Part shown: in pieces, positions 21,104 through 34,200 of the stretch
Layout of the letters: every line of letters begins with the position of its first letter
How positions within the stretch are numbered: position 1 is the first letter of the stretch
From: Pisolithus tinctorius
Lineage: Eukaryota > Basidiomycota > Agaricomycetes > Boletales > Pisolithaceae
Reading direction: 5' to 3'
Length of the DNA: 64,000 bases
Assembly: GCA_024663395.1 (NCBI GenBank)
Contig: JANFAH010000085.1
Span: forward strand, 62,001 to 126,000
Notes under the pieces: generated by a model
What the model saw: the letters and a program-made list of their open reading frames with translations, nothing else
What the model was told of the DNA's origin: nothing
Database searches by the model: none
Position numbers and translations under genes: made by a program

Positions 21104-23144
21104 CTAGACGGCCCAGTCGTCTATCGTTCCATACCCGGGCCTGGCTCCCCAACCCCTTGTCATCCGCTCTTCGATCCTCTCTTCTTGAGATCTCCAAGGG
21201 GACGGTCCAACACCCAGCCAAGTGTGAAACCAGCCAGAACTTTCTGCCTCCGTCACCCTCCCGGGTTCTAATTTGGACTTCTTCTTGCCTTTCTTATCCC
21301 GAAGTTTCGAGCTACTGGGCCGCAAACTAGAGTAAGACTCAGGAAGCTCTGCAAAGCTGATGCGCTTCGGCGTATTTGTACCTGACGATGGGCCACTTCC
21401 AAACGCTTTGGCTACGCCATTTCCGAGTAAGTCCACCAAGCTGACGGAGCTCGGAGATGGTGCTGGTGTTGGGGGAACGGAGTGCACTTTCAGAGAAGAA
21501 TGCGCGGGAGGGGATGGAGGCCGTGTGGACAGAGAGTGCCGACCTTTCGTGAACAGACGCGACACAGATGCCGTAGCATTTGACGCGGCTGAGACCGGCG
21601 GAGGGGGAGGTGTCACAGGCTGGAAACTCCGTGTACGGCGGTGGTTCCCCCTCTTTCGACAGTCGTCATCCACGGAAACGGATGATGGTTGCTTTTCCAG
21701 AATTTTGCGCAGAGATTGCATTGCACGATATCCGGTGGGATGATCGGAAGACGTGGTAGACTCCGAGGACGACACCGATAGCACCTCTACCGGGGGTGTT
21801 GTGGATCGCAGGGCCAGCGGCGCTCGTCGTATTGGCGTCACGGAACGAGATCGAAGAGTAGATGCTCGGTTTCTCGGCCGACAGCGGCCACCAGGAGACG
21901 ATCGTATTGTTCGCACGGAGGATGGCGAAGATACCGCTGATCCCCTTTCTGTACTTGAAGTACCGGTGGACCCGCGCCTCGAAGGCAAGCCAAATAGTCG
22001 AGAGGAAGCTTCGGAGGAAACTTCGGGCCGTTTCACAAATTTTGTAAGGAGACGGTAAGCTGATAACGCGGCACCTGATATTTCGGAGGGCGAGCTGGAA
22101 GACCGGGAGGGAGTTGTGTGTGAGGGGGAACCGGGTAAATGGTTTCGCAGATTAGCAGAGTGCGTGGATGGAAAAGAGCGAACACCAAGCGTGGATGGAA
22201 GTATTATAAGTTCGGGGTCCGTTGATGACTCAACGTACTGAGTCAGCGCTCTCGGTGCGGGTGCAATAAGACTATCGCGCGCGGGAAGTGAATACTGTAG
22301 CTGTGAAGTACTGGAAGATGCTCCATTGAGCTCCAACAGCGATGGTTTGCTTCGATGTCGTAATCGTGACACTGTGGATGTCGGAAGACTGCGGCTCACC
22401 GCACCTTCGTCATCAGATGGGACACTATCGTCCAATAGCTTATCTACATCTTGAGATATTTCCTCCAGGTGATCCATCCACGTTGCATGTAACCCGCTGT
22501 TGACTCTGATGCGAGTGGACAAGTTCCGTGCACGCACTTCCAAGGTGCGGTCTGGCTCGGTTTCCGCAGGGGAAAGGAGTGTGGACAAGCTTGTCTGCGT
22601 GGACATGGAACTCTGCAGTAACGCGTTGGACAACTCGAGCGCATGCACGCTGCGCTCCAGTAGAGTGTCGAGGAAAGGGTCCGCCGGCGGACGTGGTGGC
22701 AGGACACGTTTTCGCCTGTGAATGTGTGACGGTGACCGACGCTTCGAGGGCATACTGGAATGGTCGCAATCCTCCTCCGTATCTGCGTCTGCATCGTCTA
22801 TTGCACTGGGATAATCCGGTGGCCTGTCGGATTCTTCCTCCTCTAACAGGAAAGGCTTAACTGGGAGAGCCCAACGAGGCGGGGAGGTGTATTCCGGTAG
22901 TGTCTGGACTGTTTCGGAGGACAATCTCGAGACAGAAAAGCGCTTGCGGTGCGATTTACGGGGTGGTAGGTGAGGGTTGTGGTAGGTGTTCATCCAGGTT
23001 AGCAGCAGCTGAGAAGAGAACGCGAGAATGCGACAGATGAGATGGGTGCCACTGCGTGCCAGGTCAGTGGTCACTTACATGCTGGCTAGCGTTTAGAAGA
23101 GAGATTGGTGGTCGGATGGAGAACCGTGCAGCCGGTTGATCCAT
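21104..23144 (-). CDS. Ser/Arg-rich disordered protein of unknown function
   Basis: Two exons, 23144-23079 and 23008-21104 (66+1905 nt), 656 residues. The short first exon joins MDQPAARFSIRPPISLLNAS-QH to LLLTWMNTYHNPHLPPRK in phase 0. A structured stretch around residues 140-230 looks helical (FLDTLLERSVHALELSNALL, HATWMDHLEEISQDVDKLLD). The remainder is Ser/Pro/Thr-rich with repeated SRS and SP dipeptides and looks like a phosphorylation target. The C-terminus is compact and Trp-containing (SSGWFHTWLGVGPSPW, ending GYGTIDDWAV), the kind of short motif that is usually conserved. I do not recognise the family. Confidence 0.75.
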
Positions 23145-23530
23145 GGCCTGGCTGACTAAGCAAGCATCATCATGTCGTGTTACGTATTAGTACTGTCGGG
23201 ACCTGTACAGTAATATCTATAAAATTATTTTCGAATGCGGTGTCACAGGATTTCGGCCACCTCCAAGATTGGTGTGGAGAGAGATTCCATAGATTTTCCT
23301 CCAGGTAGTCACTGAAGCAGAAGGTGCTCACTGACGATAGGAAACCACTCACAGGCACACTTCAATCCAATTCAGCAAGGCTTATTCATGTACGCGAGCC
23401 AACCATTGTACCAAGACGTGAAAGTCTATATCCAAAGTAATACTAGTATTCCTTTCCCAAGTTTCCAACGTGTCAAGATGGCATAAGAACTTCGACATCA
23501 CCACCCTTCTAGATACCTTCCAATTTCTGT
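23145..23530. other. intergenic, no gene seen
   Basis: Between two minus-strand genes; no coding or RNA feature recognised. Confidence 0.5.
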
Positions 23531-24976
23531 CTACGCAATTCTCGAAGTTATAGTTGTTGGCTCAGGGAGCACAAAATGGTCGAAAGGGCCTGCAGCACTT
23601 TCGAGGTACATCCTCGTGAGTCTTTCCCAAGATGATGTGACTGGGAAGTAGAACTGCCACGTCGTCCAGAGGAAAAGCCGGCCATACCGAGAAAGCATGG
23701 TATCGTAGTCGACTGCAGCACAGTCAGCAATGTTGCTGGAACTGGTGTCAAGTCCGCGTACCTTGTAGCGCTCCTCGAAGTTCCAGCCATTTCTGCGTGA
23801 CATCAGTAATAACAACATCAACACCCCATCGAACAGCCTGACAGTCAATGAGCTATCAGTGTCCCCAAAGTTCCGCAGAATCACTCACTTCCATCATGTG
23901 CTCCGGTTTGTTGACAGTCCATACCATAAGTCGCTTGCCCGCGGCCTTACATTCTTCGCGGAATCTGAATATGATACGCAGAATATATTTGGAAGTCTGG
24001 AAGGCACCGGAAAGATGTGGAGACGTACCCGGAGCCGTCCGCACTTGCTAGCGATGCAAACGACATGGAGAAAACCTCAACGTCATTCCAGAAATACTTG
24101 CGAGCAAGAGCAGTGCTGACGCCAATATGAGACCGCCGACAATAAGGCAGCCTCGCTTTCGCAAAGGCAACAAACCGCGGGTGCCAAAGGCCAAGCAGGA
24201 TACGAGGGGCAAGTTTAGTTTCCCAGTCGGGCTGCACCGAGATAATATCATGCATAAGTAAAAACAAACGGTCCGGATCATTTTGAACCTTGACGTCAAC
24301 ATTGAATTTGACGTGTTGGTTCTCTGGCTAATGACAAAGGCAATCGGTGGACGTGCAAGTGATAATCATAGTGTGTTTACCTTCATCAGCAGGGCGACAG
24401 TTTCTGCGAAAGTGGGAATGGACTGCCGTGGTTCCTTGATCGTGAGGAGGCGCTCCATCCCATCATCGCCGTACCATTTCCGCTCCCTAATCAAACCTAA
24501 TGACGACAAACCGTTTTAGAGCACGAACGTGCATGACCAAAGGAGGTTACTCTTACCTTTGCAACCGGTGGTTCTTTCCAGAGCTAATGAGGAGCACACA
24601 CATTCGTTTAGTTACCAATTTGGGAAACCCGAATGCACCAATGAGCCTACCTGGATCGTGAAACATTACAACAACGTCATCCAAAGAGACGTGCACGTCT
24701 GAGATACAGGTTACGGAGAAGGATCACGGGTAAGGTTATGAAGTACCGCTCTCGATGCCCTCGGCCCCATCGCGGATGGCGGCTTCAAAGCTAGCGAGCG
24801 TATTCTCAGGAAATGTTGCAGAGGCCTGAATGATAGCATGTGGCGTTTGCGATGATGGAAATCGCTCAGCACGTACCCCTCGGTGACCCCAGCATTCTGT
24901 AGGACAGAGGTGAAGTGAGTCATGGAATAACGACGGAATAGATCCGATTCTTACCTGGCAAGATTCTTGCAGCCAT
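23531..24976 (-). CDS. glycerophosphodiester phosphodiesterase
   Basis: Hydrolyses glycerophosphodiesters to glycerol-3-phosphate and an alcohol. 314 residues from ten exons: 24976-24955, 24896-24877, 24825-24747, 24698-24651, 24583-24557, 24496-24381, 24327-24029, 23964-23889, 23837-23762, 23712-23531 (sum 945 nt). Catalytic core visible: GHRG at residues 11-14, PENT, then EGIESDVHVSLDD carrying the metal-binding Glu and Asp, and VMFHD with the second histidine. The distal part has FNVDVKV and RLMVWTVN, followed by GVDVVITD, as in the bacterial GlpQ/UgpQ fold. There is no signal peptide, so it is probably intracellular. After the barrel comes a Trp/Phe-rich C-terminal segment (LFLWTTWQFYFP) that may touch membrane. 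Exons of 20, 22 and 27 nt make automatic prediction error-prone. Confidence 0.92.
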
Positions 24977-25734
24977 GAGGGGTGAAAATTAGGACTGATT
25001 AAATGTCGGTGGTATGTAAGAGACGGAGTGGGGGTGGGGTGCCAAGGGGTTGAAGGAGAACAGGCCTTATATACCAGCCTAGCCGAGTGACTATATAATA
25101 ATCCGTTAATCGGAGCGCGAGGAAGCAACAACAACAAAAAAAAAAGAAACCCCCCACGATGGAAGGCGATACAGATCTTTTAAATCAACCCCGTCCTGCC
25201 GACCCGCCGGGACACGCGTAATAGCAAGGAGACCTACGGACCTCCAGCTCCAAACTCCAAGTATATAAACACGATGGCTTTCCTGAGTTCCGATAATCAG
25301 TGTTTATGCTTCCCGAGGCACTGGAGAGCAGATCTTCTTCAGTACTGCTGGCTTTTGACGCAACCGTATCACTGAGAGGGGATTTGGGAAGCAGCTGACC
25401 CTCTTACAGGATGCATGCCCCTCAAGGATCCTGCGTTCCGAACCCCGAAAAAACAAATCAGTCAATATGGTTCATGAAATTACCAACTTGCTTCGCTGGC
25501 GAATTATTGTCAAACGGAGAAACACTCGAGAGAAGCCGAAGTGGTTCCAATAACTTGCAGGTGCGACGTGAACGGGGATATTAGTCGTAGCGACAAATTT
25601 TCCTCCCAAAAGAGGATACAAGCGTAATAACCAAGGTTGCGGGGGAGAGGGGTATCTGTCTAACAGCATTCCAGGCATGCATGTACATAATACTATTGCT
25701 AAATCGCGCCGTACGCTACATAATCAAAATCCCG
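24977..25734. other. intergenic with TATA-like sites and A-run
   Basis: Promoter of the phosphodiesterase gene, then the 3' side of the acyltransferase gene. ccttatata at 25065-25073 (minus-strand TATA, about 90 nt upstream) and an A-rich run around 25130-25146. No gene seen. Confidence 0.45.
25065..25073 (-). promoter_or_regulatory. TATA-like element of the phosphodiesterase gene
   Basis: Reads tatataagg on the minus strand, about 90 nt before the start codon. Confidence 0.4.
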
Positions 25735-26930
25735 TTACGAATTGTCCCGTCGCCCAACTAGGACATTGCCTTCATCGTCCGTTTCCCCCCCGTACTCGCT
25801 CACGCTACCATCCAATCTCAAACTCCTTGCGACTTTGACAACTTCACTGGTTTCGCTTGTCCCCTCGCTCGGCGTCTCCGACACGGATGGCAAAACTTTG
25901 TTGGTTTCTATCGGTATATCCTCTTCTTTTGCCAAGGAAGGCTCGAGTTCCGGCGTAGGTTGTTGGATCTCATCTGATTCTTGTGCTACCGTCACCTTAG
26001 CTGAGATTTCACGTAAAGTATCCAGCATCTGATCCCGTACACGAGCCGCAAGTTCAGAAACATCTGCCACGGTCAAACCAACGGTTGATATTGGTGGGAG
26101 AACTGTTTCCAAAAGGCGATGGTGATAACGTTGAGCGGCAATAGAGGCGGATTCATAACGATAACATACCTCTCAGCTTGATGGTCCCTGTATCGAAGAC
26201 ACCCTTATGGTATATCCTCCAATAATTTTCGCAGACAACGGGTATTATCGGTATCCCAGCCTGGGCCGCCATGTGAAATGCTCCCTTCTTGAAGGGAAGA
26301 AGGGAAGGCTCTTCTTGACAATGTCGTGTGCCTTCGGGGTACATCATGAGTGAAATGCGCTTGGACTTGATCTTCTCCCCTGCAGCCTCCAGCGACGCAC
26401 GAGCCTTGGAGCTATTGCCACGGTCGATAAATACAGCACCGGACATGAACATCCAAGGACCCAGTGGAGTCCATTGTAGCTCCCTCTTTGCCATGATGGC
26501 TGCTTTCTGGGGAAACATCCTGTATGAAAGTAAATTAGGCGCCAAGCAGACCAGATAGAAGATGGACTAAAGATACTGACCTTCCCAAATATAAAATATC
26601 AAGCATGCTCTGGTGATTGGCCACCATAACGGCAGGCCGAGTTTGCAAATGTTCCTCCCCTTCTACCTCCACGGTGATGTCAAGTGCATAGCTAGCAACG
26701 GCATAGAAAGTGCGCGCGACGATGTAGTTGACATCGTTTCGGCGACCGATCAAGGTCATGCCAACGGCAACTACGACACCCCATGTGGATGCCACCACCA
26801 ACGTACCGAGAAAAACGGTCAGCCTCCAGTAATAACGACCAGTCGGAGAGTTGGAAGCAATGGATCGGAGGATGATGAATGGAAGTGATATGTAAGCCAG
26901 AGGTTTCACGATACATGCGAAATTGCACAT
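25735..26930 (-). CDS. SLC1: 1-acyl-sn-glycerol-3-phosphate acyltransferase (PlsC/Slc1 type)
   Basis: Makes phosphatidic acid from lysophosphatidic acid, at the ER or lipid droplets. 355 residues; exons 26930-26581, 26519-26170, 26102-25735 (350+350+368 nt). Two hydrophobic segments at residues about 8-22 and 36-62 anchor the N-terminus. The catalytic NHQSMLD box is at 105-111 and the substrate-binding PEGTR at 178-182, followed by FKKGAFHMAAQAGIPIIPV, all standard for AGPATs. The last exon is an acidic Ser/Glu-rich tail not needed for catalysis and typical of fungal Slc1 proteins. It sits beside the glycerophosphodiester phosphodiesterase, read the same way; both touch glycerolipid metabolism, but 760 nt separate them and co-regulation is not shown. 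Confidence 0.95.
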
Positions 26931-27363
26931 TGCGATCTATAAGCTGATGACAACGATTAACAGAAAATTTGGTCCAACCAAGAGGGTCTCCACGCTCACA
27001 CCAGCGAACGCGCAGCCAGGTGAATCGCGGAAGAGAATGGCTGTTCGGCTGAAAGCCCGAGAGGTGGGAAAAGGGATGTTGTTCACTCTTTGTCCCTCAG
27101 GGTGAACTGCCCCAACACATGCTGAAGTATATGTAGTAAGAGCCAGAATTTCTGGTGGCATTGAAGGCTCAAGACGACAACCATCGTCCCCAATGACTTC
27201 AAATGCACGGATTCTACCATATGATCCAGGGGTCTTTACATAACCATTTCGTGGAATTCATTCCAGAAGAGCCGGCCGTCGAAGGTGGAACAGAAACGGT
27301 CACAAGAACAACACATGACTACTAATAAGTTGGCGATTTTGCAAATACGGCGTGAACACCGTC
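26931..27363. other. intergenic, no gene seen
   Basis: Promoter of the Slc1-type gene and 3' side of the EVE-domain gene. No additional feature recognised. Confidence 0.5.
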
Positions 27364-28591
27364 CTACTTCGTTCTCGCGGATTTGCGACGAGCGTTGATC
27401 GCATCTCCATCCGATTCTTTCCTTTTGCGTCCTCTCCTCCCACTCTTTACACCAGGGCTTTCCAATCCAGGCACATTTGATTCAGTACTCCTCCCAATTC
27501 CATCTTTAATATCTTCTCGTGCGTCCTTTTCCGCCGTTTGCCTGGTGTGGTCCCTTTTAGTAAACTTTGCCTTGGCCTTGTGAGAAGAGGGCACGTCTTC
27601 CCAACCACCTCTTCTGGCCATCTCCTCAATGGCACTCCAACATGCTTCAGATACCCTCTGGACGCTCAGACGGCCACGATTCAGAAGTGCCATATCTGCA
27701 GGGATATCACTTGAGAAACCACCATCGCCGAACTCGTAGACTCGTCAACAGACCTTTAATGGCTCTTAGCCCATCTGATCCCACGTACGCAATTTCTTCC
27801 AGAGCATCATGTGACGATACACCAGCGACGCGACGCAACAAGGATAAGGACACAAAGTGTGGAGCGCGCGAAAGGAGCTTCACATCTACCATGAACCACT
27901 TTGGTGCCTCCTTGTTCGTTTTCTGTTACTCTTAAACAACTCCGAAAACATTTGAAAAGAAAAGCCCCTCACTGGATCGTAGTAAGGGTGGGAACTGCGC
28001 GCCCACTATTTCAGATACAGGAGGACGTACATAAAAATAAACGAACCTGTCCCACGCAGTGTCTGCCATGATGCCGGGACTGGTCAGTGGAATGCCCAGG
28101 TAGATTAAGGTGCTCACAGTCTGGATACGCTTCTTTGCACACCTGCGCAACGGCACTTGGAAATCAGCGCTGATGGAGAGAAATGAAATGCGCAGCATAC
28201 CTCCGCAAAACCTGCAACGCCTGACCCATAGTGTGCCACCAAACCTTACGATCAGAAACGGTAGTTGTTGGTCAGGATAAGCACCCTCACCAGGATTCTT
28301 ACAGTTTGAGTGATAGAACAACACCTATGCCTGCTAGACGTTCCGAGTCGAGCGATAAACCTTACAGACCGACCTTGTCTCCAATTGACATTTCTTTCAT
28401 CAGATTTCTTGCTTCGAAATTGCGGACCCCTTCCCATGCTGTCGTCCCCACAGCCTCAAAGTCATCAACACTGAACTGGTAGACGGAACGGGTTGTATTC
28501 GATTGCACTGAAAGAACATCACACATACCTTGACGTCCTTTCCCTTGACGATGCGTGAATCAGGCTCCGCTTTCATGAGCCAGTACCTCAT
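27364..28591 (-). CDS. EVE-domain protein, thymocyte nuclear protein 1 (THYN1) homologue
   Basis: Predicted reader of modified bases in nucleic acid (EVE/PUA-like fold), probably nuclear. 260 residues from nine exons: 28591-28529, 28475-28374, 28324-28291, 28220-28201, 28142-28118, 28062-28047, 27993-27972, 27922-27754, 27695-27364 (sum 783 nt). The conserved sequence is rebuilt exactly by splicing: MRYWLMKAEPDSR, FSVDDFEA, TAWEGVRNFEARN, VLFYHSNCKNPG, GVAGFAEVCKEAYPD, YTAWDSSHPYYDP, WFMVDVKLLSRAPHFVSL. Five exons in a row are 34, 20, 25, 16 and 22 nt, very small even for a basidiomycete. A C-terminal basic tail (GRRGRKRK) looks like a nuclear localisation signal. THYN1 relatives have been linked to 5-hydroxymethylcytosine binding; the ligand here is unknown. 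Confidence 0.94.
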
Positions 28592-29097
28592 TTTGCATGC
28601 AGCCGAAAGAATGAAGGTGATTGGTGTTTCTAGGCGCCGTCTTTCACAAAGGGGTGTGTCGGTTAAGCTCAGCAACACAACATCAAACCGAAACCGGCTG
28701 TCATATGTTGACAACGTTCAACGCTCGACACTGACTGCGTCGAATTTCCACAGTGGAAAAGCACTGCCATGTTGCATACGGTACATATCCGATATGATAA
28801 GTGCCCGGTGACGTTTGCTGTGGACGCCCGGGTGAAATAGGACGGTCTCCGTCACTCAACGAACCTACGGCTAAAATAACGAGGCACTCTTTCAGTTCTT
28901 TTCGAACGGTGCGACTACTATTAATGGCGGTGAACCTGTGTGCAGCCTTGTACAACCCCATTCAATGGTTGCTGCGCATTGACGATCGTGACGCGTGACG
29001 AGTGGTCATAAGGAGGTCACGCTGACCCAGGCTCATCGCTCTCCGCCTCTTATATAACCCGAGCGTCCTTCCCCTCTTCTTAGTGCATATTCGTAAC
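28592..29097. promoter_or_regulatory. divergent promoter region, EVE gene / SPFH gene
   Basis: 506 nt between two start codons pointing away from each other. cttatataac at 29048-29057 is a TATA-like site for the plus-strand gene, about 40 nt before its ATG. No coding sequence seen. Confidence 0.5.
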
Positions 29098-30475
29098 ATG
29101 TCAGCCAGCGGACTTCAAGACATCGACCGCAAGGACCGTGTACCCTCTCCCGCTGGCTCTGGATCATCTCATGGGAACGTCGTAGACCACAATGCGCCAC
29201 ATGGTAAGTCATCTCCGCCACTCCCGTAGATGCATCCAGGAAACATGTATAGTGACAGACGATGTACCAGCCAAGCGTGCGGGCACGCATGGGGACGCAC
29301 ACCTGATAACCGTGCAGCCTTTGAGGGCCAGCGAGTTGCAGGTATGCAGACGAGGTAGCTCCAATTCAATGGTGTCTTGACAACCGCACTTCTAGCCTTC
29401 GTATGCTCAAGATCTTGGCACTGGTCAGGTGAGATCATTTTAGGTGCAGATAATTCGGATTTTGTGATATTCACGTTTATGTAGGTGAAGCATGGGGCAT
29501 ACGGGTCGTTCCTTAATGGGCTGGGCACCGTTGTAGGATGCCTCGGAGCGATACCTTGTTGCCCATGCCCCAACCCGTTCCGTAATGTTCAGCAAGGTAT
29601 CTATCCAGTCCGCATGCGTTCTACAACCCCGTTCTCATAAATATGATTAGGCTCGGTGGGCTTGGTCACACGTTTTGGACAATTCTACAAGTCCGTCGAT
29701 CCTGGCCTTGTACAAGTTAATGTTTGTACGGAGAGCCTGCGCGTAGTGGACGTCAAGATCCAAATAATTTCCATTGGAAGGCAAACGGTCATCACTCGTG
29801 ACAACGTTAACGTCGAGATGTAAGCTTTCAGCTCGAGTGGCGGTCTAAACGGGTCACTGACGTCACAACAGTGATTCCGTCATATATTTTCAGATTACGA
29901 ACCCGTATCGTGCTGCTTTTGGCATCAGTGATCTCCGTCAAGCGCTGATCGAACGCGCTCAGACTACTTTGCGGCACGTTGTAGGCGCCCGTGCTGTGCA
30001 GAGCATTGTCACGGAACGGGACGCTATCGCGTTTGAAATAGCGGAGATCGTGGGCGATGTCGCCGACAAGTGGGGCGTCGCCATCGAAGGCATTCTCATT
30101 AAGGATATCCTCTTTAGCCCAGAGGTCGCTACCTCTCTTTCTTCTGCCGCCCAACAGAAGCGCATTGGTGAATCGAAGGTCATTGCTGCTCGTGCCGAAG
30201 TCGATGCGGCTCGTCTCATGCGTCAAGCTGCCGATATTCTCGCCTCACCAGCTGCCATGCAAATTCGTCAACTTGAAGCCCTCCAGCAGATGGCGCGGAG
30301 CGCTAGTTCGAAGGTCGTATTTGTTCCCATGCAACTCCAGAGTGACATCATGGGCCAGCTGGGAGGGGGGTCAAATCAAATTGCCTCTGGCTCAGGTACC
30401 CTCCGTGACGAAACCGGGGAAGGTATCAGTGCTGCTGGCCGTGCTGGTCTCTTAGCGAGTGTAGAACATGTTTAA
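29098..30475 (+). CDS. SPFH/PHB (stomatin-prohibitin family) membrane protein
   Basis: 364 residues from six exons: 29098-29203, 29271-29341, 29396-29428, 29485-29596, 29651-29819, 29872-30475 (sum 1095 nt). The variable N-terminus is followed by a short hydrophobic, Cys-rich segment (GTVVGCLGAIPCCPCPNPF) which could be membrane-inserted or palmitoylated. Then comes the full PHB domain: GSVGLVTRFGQFYKSVDPGL, VVDVKIQ, RQTVITRDNVNVEIDSVIYF, NPYRAAFGISDLRQALIERA, LRHVVGARAV, ADKWGVAIEGILIKDI. The helical tail is rich in Ala/Arg/Glu (AAQQKRIGESKVIAARAEVDAARL), matching stomatins. Such proteins oligomerise on the cytosolic face of membranes and organise microdomains. Partner and compartment are not evident; the CCPCP cluster favours a plasma-membrane or endosomal stomatin over mitochondrial prohibitin. 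Confidence 0.93.
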
Positions 30476-31247
30476 GCTGTGACCGATTTCAAACGCTTTA
30501 GCGTTGCTTGGAAGTTCCTGGTTATTGTTATATGTATCCTCCCTTTACTTGACATGCAGCCCTTTTGTTACTTGTATCTCTCTGTTTCTAGTTCGTAGCC
30601 TAGGGTCTCTTGCATACTGCCTCCCATTAATGAAATCTCAGGTATATGTTTTTACTGTTAGCCACCACCAGCCTGTCCAACCCCAACAAGCAGTCAGCGT
30701 TGTGGACATCCAGTTGGATCAGTTCCCCTACGAGAGATTCGGATGAACTGACCACGCTCACCTTGGCCCTTAATAGCACCGTAATTCGTCGCTCAAAATA
30801 TCGAACAATGATCCTCTGTGCAGGTATCAGTGTTGCATCCTGTCGATCATCCCATGGCTCCGTGGCTGTGTGATCTCGTTACTATATCTGAACCCATGTA
30901 AACGGTGCCTTCACTACCATCACGAGTGTGGAAATATCAGGGAAGGAACGCATTGCCTCTGCCTCGTTCCCTCACGTTCTCAACAGATCAATTGTATAAG
31001 CTCTCGAGTCTCCCGTGCGCCGTTAGTAGCTTTGGGACATATCGTACTGATAATAATCGCTCAAGCGCTTAACGTTGCAACGTCGCCTGACGACCTAGTC
31101 CAACTAGATACAGTCCTGTATTGTACCAGTGTGATAGGAATTGTTATTAAACGCGGTCATGTGCTTATATAATAGTGTCAGTTGGGCGTGTAGCTGAGTC
31201 TCACCCGTTGGTGCTTCGTTTGTTCAGCACTGGCTTTCACGGAGGCC
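30476..31247. other. intergenic, TATA-like site near right end
   Basis: 3' side of the SPFH gene and promoter of the RasGAP gene. cttatataat at 31164-31173, about 75-85 nt before the RasGAP start codon. No gene recognised. Confidence 0.45.
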
Positions 31248-34200
31248 ATGCCTATTCGCCGACCATCTGCCTCGGCGGGTCACTCCAATCCCGTTCCAAG
31301 CATCTCCAGAGTTCATAAAAGCAACGATTCCCACCATACGCTCACTGTTGCTTGTCTTCCTCAACTTCCGTCCATAGCCTACACAGCTGCGTCAGCAACT
31401 CCGCAGCAAAGAATCGTACAGGCGTTGATAAATAGGATAAAGGACAAGGTTTTTGGTTTCATGTCGATCCAAGTTGACGACGGGTTGACTTGCCCATTTA
31501 GCTTCCGTCGCATTCTGGGCATGCCCTCGACATTATCGAAGCGGACACCGCAACACAAAGTGCCGTCGACGCCCTGGTTGATCTCGCACATGATTCCTTA
31601 GATATCATCGCATATTCTCTCTGCGAGCTTCTTGAGCGTCTCACGAAAGTACGTGGTTTGTGTGATAACTTCCCACTTACTAACCATAGAAAAGCAAATT
31701 GACGAGGATGGGCATATGACAACTGAAGCACTTCAGTCACAGCTTTTTATCTTGAAGATATTGTCTGTCACAATGGCGTCAAGGTGGAGCTCTCGCCAGG
31801 ACGAGATTGCAAGGTCAAGTTTGCATGCAAGTCAAGGAGGATCACCCTCCCTTTGCACACCCGATAATGCCAGTGCCCCCAAATACTCGGGAACCACTCT
31901 ACACAGCGGAAAAGTCCCATCAGAATTATCTTCTACTGCACCTGCCGGACCAGAACCATTTCCTCTGGATGACAACTGCGCCCGGTACATTCTGAGTGTT
32001 ATGGTGATGTATTTACGTCAAACTGCTCCTCCAGACAGTCGTTTGATGTCTTCGTCCAACTTGGCCCCTGATGCCTCATTACGTGATTTCGAGTCTGTCG
32101 ATCTACCTATCTCTTCTCCGGAATTCGAAGAATTTTCCAATGTCAACGGACCGCCTGTCCCGTTCCCGATGTCCGAAACATCCAAACCTGCTTTGAGGTT
32201 CAAGAATTCGTCCACTTCGTTCCAGTCCGCCGCTAGCTCGGGTCATTTGTATCTTACTCGCTCTTTCCATTTCGAAAAGACGCATATGGCGTTAGTGAAG
32301 TCAACATTGGCCCTCAACCTCCTCATAAGCAAGTTCGCTGGCCGAATCGTGTTTCATCTGTCGGCATTGAATTGGCCTATCGTCTTTAGCAGAATCCGTC
32401 AGAGGATTCGTCATTTGGCCAGTACTCAAGATGACAACCCGGATACCGTTGACCTGCAGCTCATGACGCACAGTGCCATGGATAGGACACGCCTCACTCA
32501 GGTTCTCCATGAGCTATCCTCTTTGCTCGTGAACATGAAGAAGCAAGCGCAGGCTGCCGTTGCTATTCCACTCCGTATGGCGTTGTGGAACTGGATTGAC
32601 CTGTATCCGCAAGAGTTTAACGAGGCGGTTAGATCGAGGGGTAGATTGGAGGGTGCACCAGAACGAGTGTTTGATTTGCTATATATGGCCAATGAACCTG
32701 GACGAGAGCGTGCCCTGTGGCCGACGCTGACAATCCTTGCTTGTCTATCACCGGATCGTGTCAGCTTGGAATATCAAACTCCTAGTCATTCTCATACTTC
32801 AAGTTTCAATGTGCTGCAAAAGACATCCACCCAGCGCAAAGTATGGTTCCCAGTTAAATATTATCAGTGTCAATTAACACCCCCATAAGGACATACGTTT
32901 CGTGGAAGAACTTCTTAGACACTTCAACTCGAATACAAAGTTAACGGACGTGGCGATCGTTTGCGCCATCGACATGTGTCGTGCAGGATTTAGGATATCT
33001 CTGGAGGGGGAGATGCCTGTGAGGCATATTGCTGCGGATATAGCGCATGAGGTTAAGGTGGGTGTTCCAACCCCTGTTCGTCCTAGGACTGCTTAACTTT
33101 TGTATTGTAGGGAGTTATTCTATGCTCGGCTAAGCAGCGTCCGTTCTGGGAATCCTATGAAGAGGTTGATGTTGCAACGTGGGCTGAAGCGCTCGTCACC
33201 ACCTTTAGGTTTTTGCCTGAAGAAGAGTCGCTTCCGATATTTGCGTCGTGCTTGGAACCTGAACGGTCTGACGCCGTCAAGATCTGTGCTATCAAGGCTT
33301 GTACGACGCTCGCCGCTGAGGTATGTACAGCAAACATAGAACCGTAATAGAGGATAAATATAGTGCATCAGGCCTCTCGTCTTCCGTGGCAAGGCTCACT
33401 GGATAAACTCAGATCTATTGTCGGTCCTAGACTGCGGGCTATTTACGGGGTAAATTGAAACACGTCGGAGGAATACGATAACTCATTTTTCCTCAGGTGG
33501 CCTCTATTCGCGGTAGTGAAATTGATAGCAGCGGTATTCTGAGGAGAGCGGCAGATCGACCCAAGGCGAAGCGTTTCACATCCGAGACTCTTCCTGATAC
33601 CGATTTGTTGCTTATTGCCGTTCTTACTCTATGGAGAGCTTCTCCAGATTATTATATCTCACAGATTGACAGCTCTCATTTCGATGACTGGCTTGCCACT
33701 GCCGCCCGGATTTGGGACTCTGAGGCAGACACAGCGGTGAAGATCGGAGCGGCCATGACTATTCAGCAGCTCACGGATATATACTTCCGCATGGATCCCG
33801 AGGATCCCTCTCATGACAGGCTGGAATCTTGGATGGAAGGGTTATTGTAAGTTTTAGCCTCCCTCATTTCTTGTTGATATGAACCCAATGTTACAGGTCT
33901 GTCACCTTGATCTGTGTTTCAAAGAAACTTCTCATGAGTAGGATGGAGCCAGACAGTCAGAGGATGTGGATAAGCGTCGCTTCTCAGGTGCTCGAGGCCT
34001 ACTACAGGAAGAGCGAGGTTTGTGGGTTGGTACGGAAAGTCCCATCACCTCTCATAGTCTCCTTTAGGGCGACCGGGCTGCAAAAGTGCAGTTCAGTGCG
34101 AAACGTTTACCCGCATTTGCATTGACGGAGATTGCGTTCTTGGTGTCGCTTACGTCCGCAAACAGCGAGGTTTCGCAACTTGCTGCCCAGGGGCTTCGTT

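Noticed and set aside
25128..25146. A-rich run as a retroelement tail
   Set aside because: Simple A-rich promoter DNA; no element sequence upstream and no target duplication.
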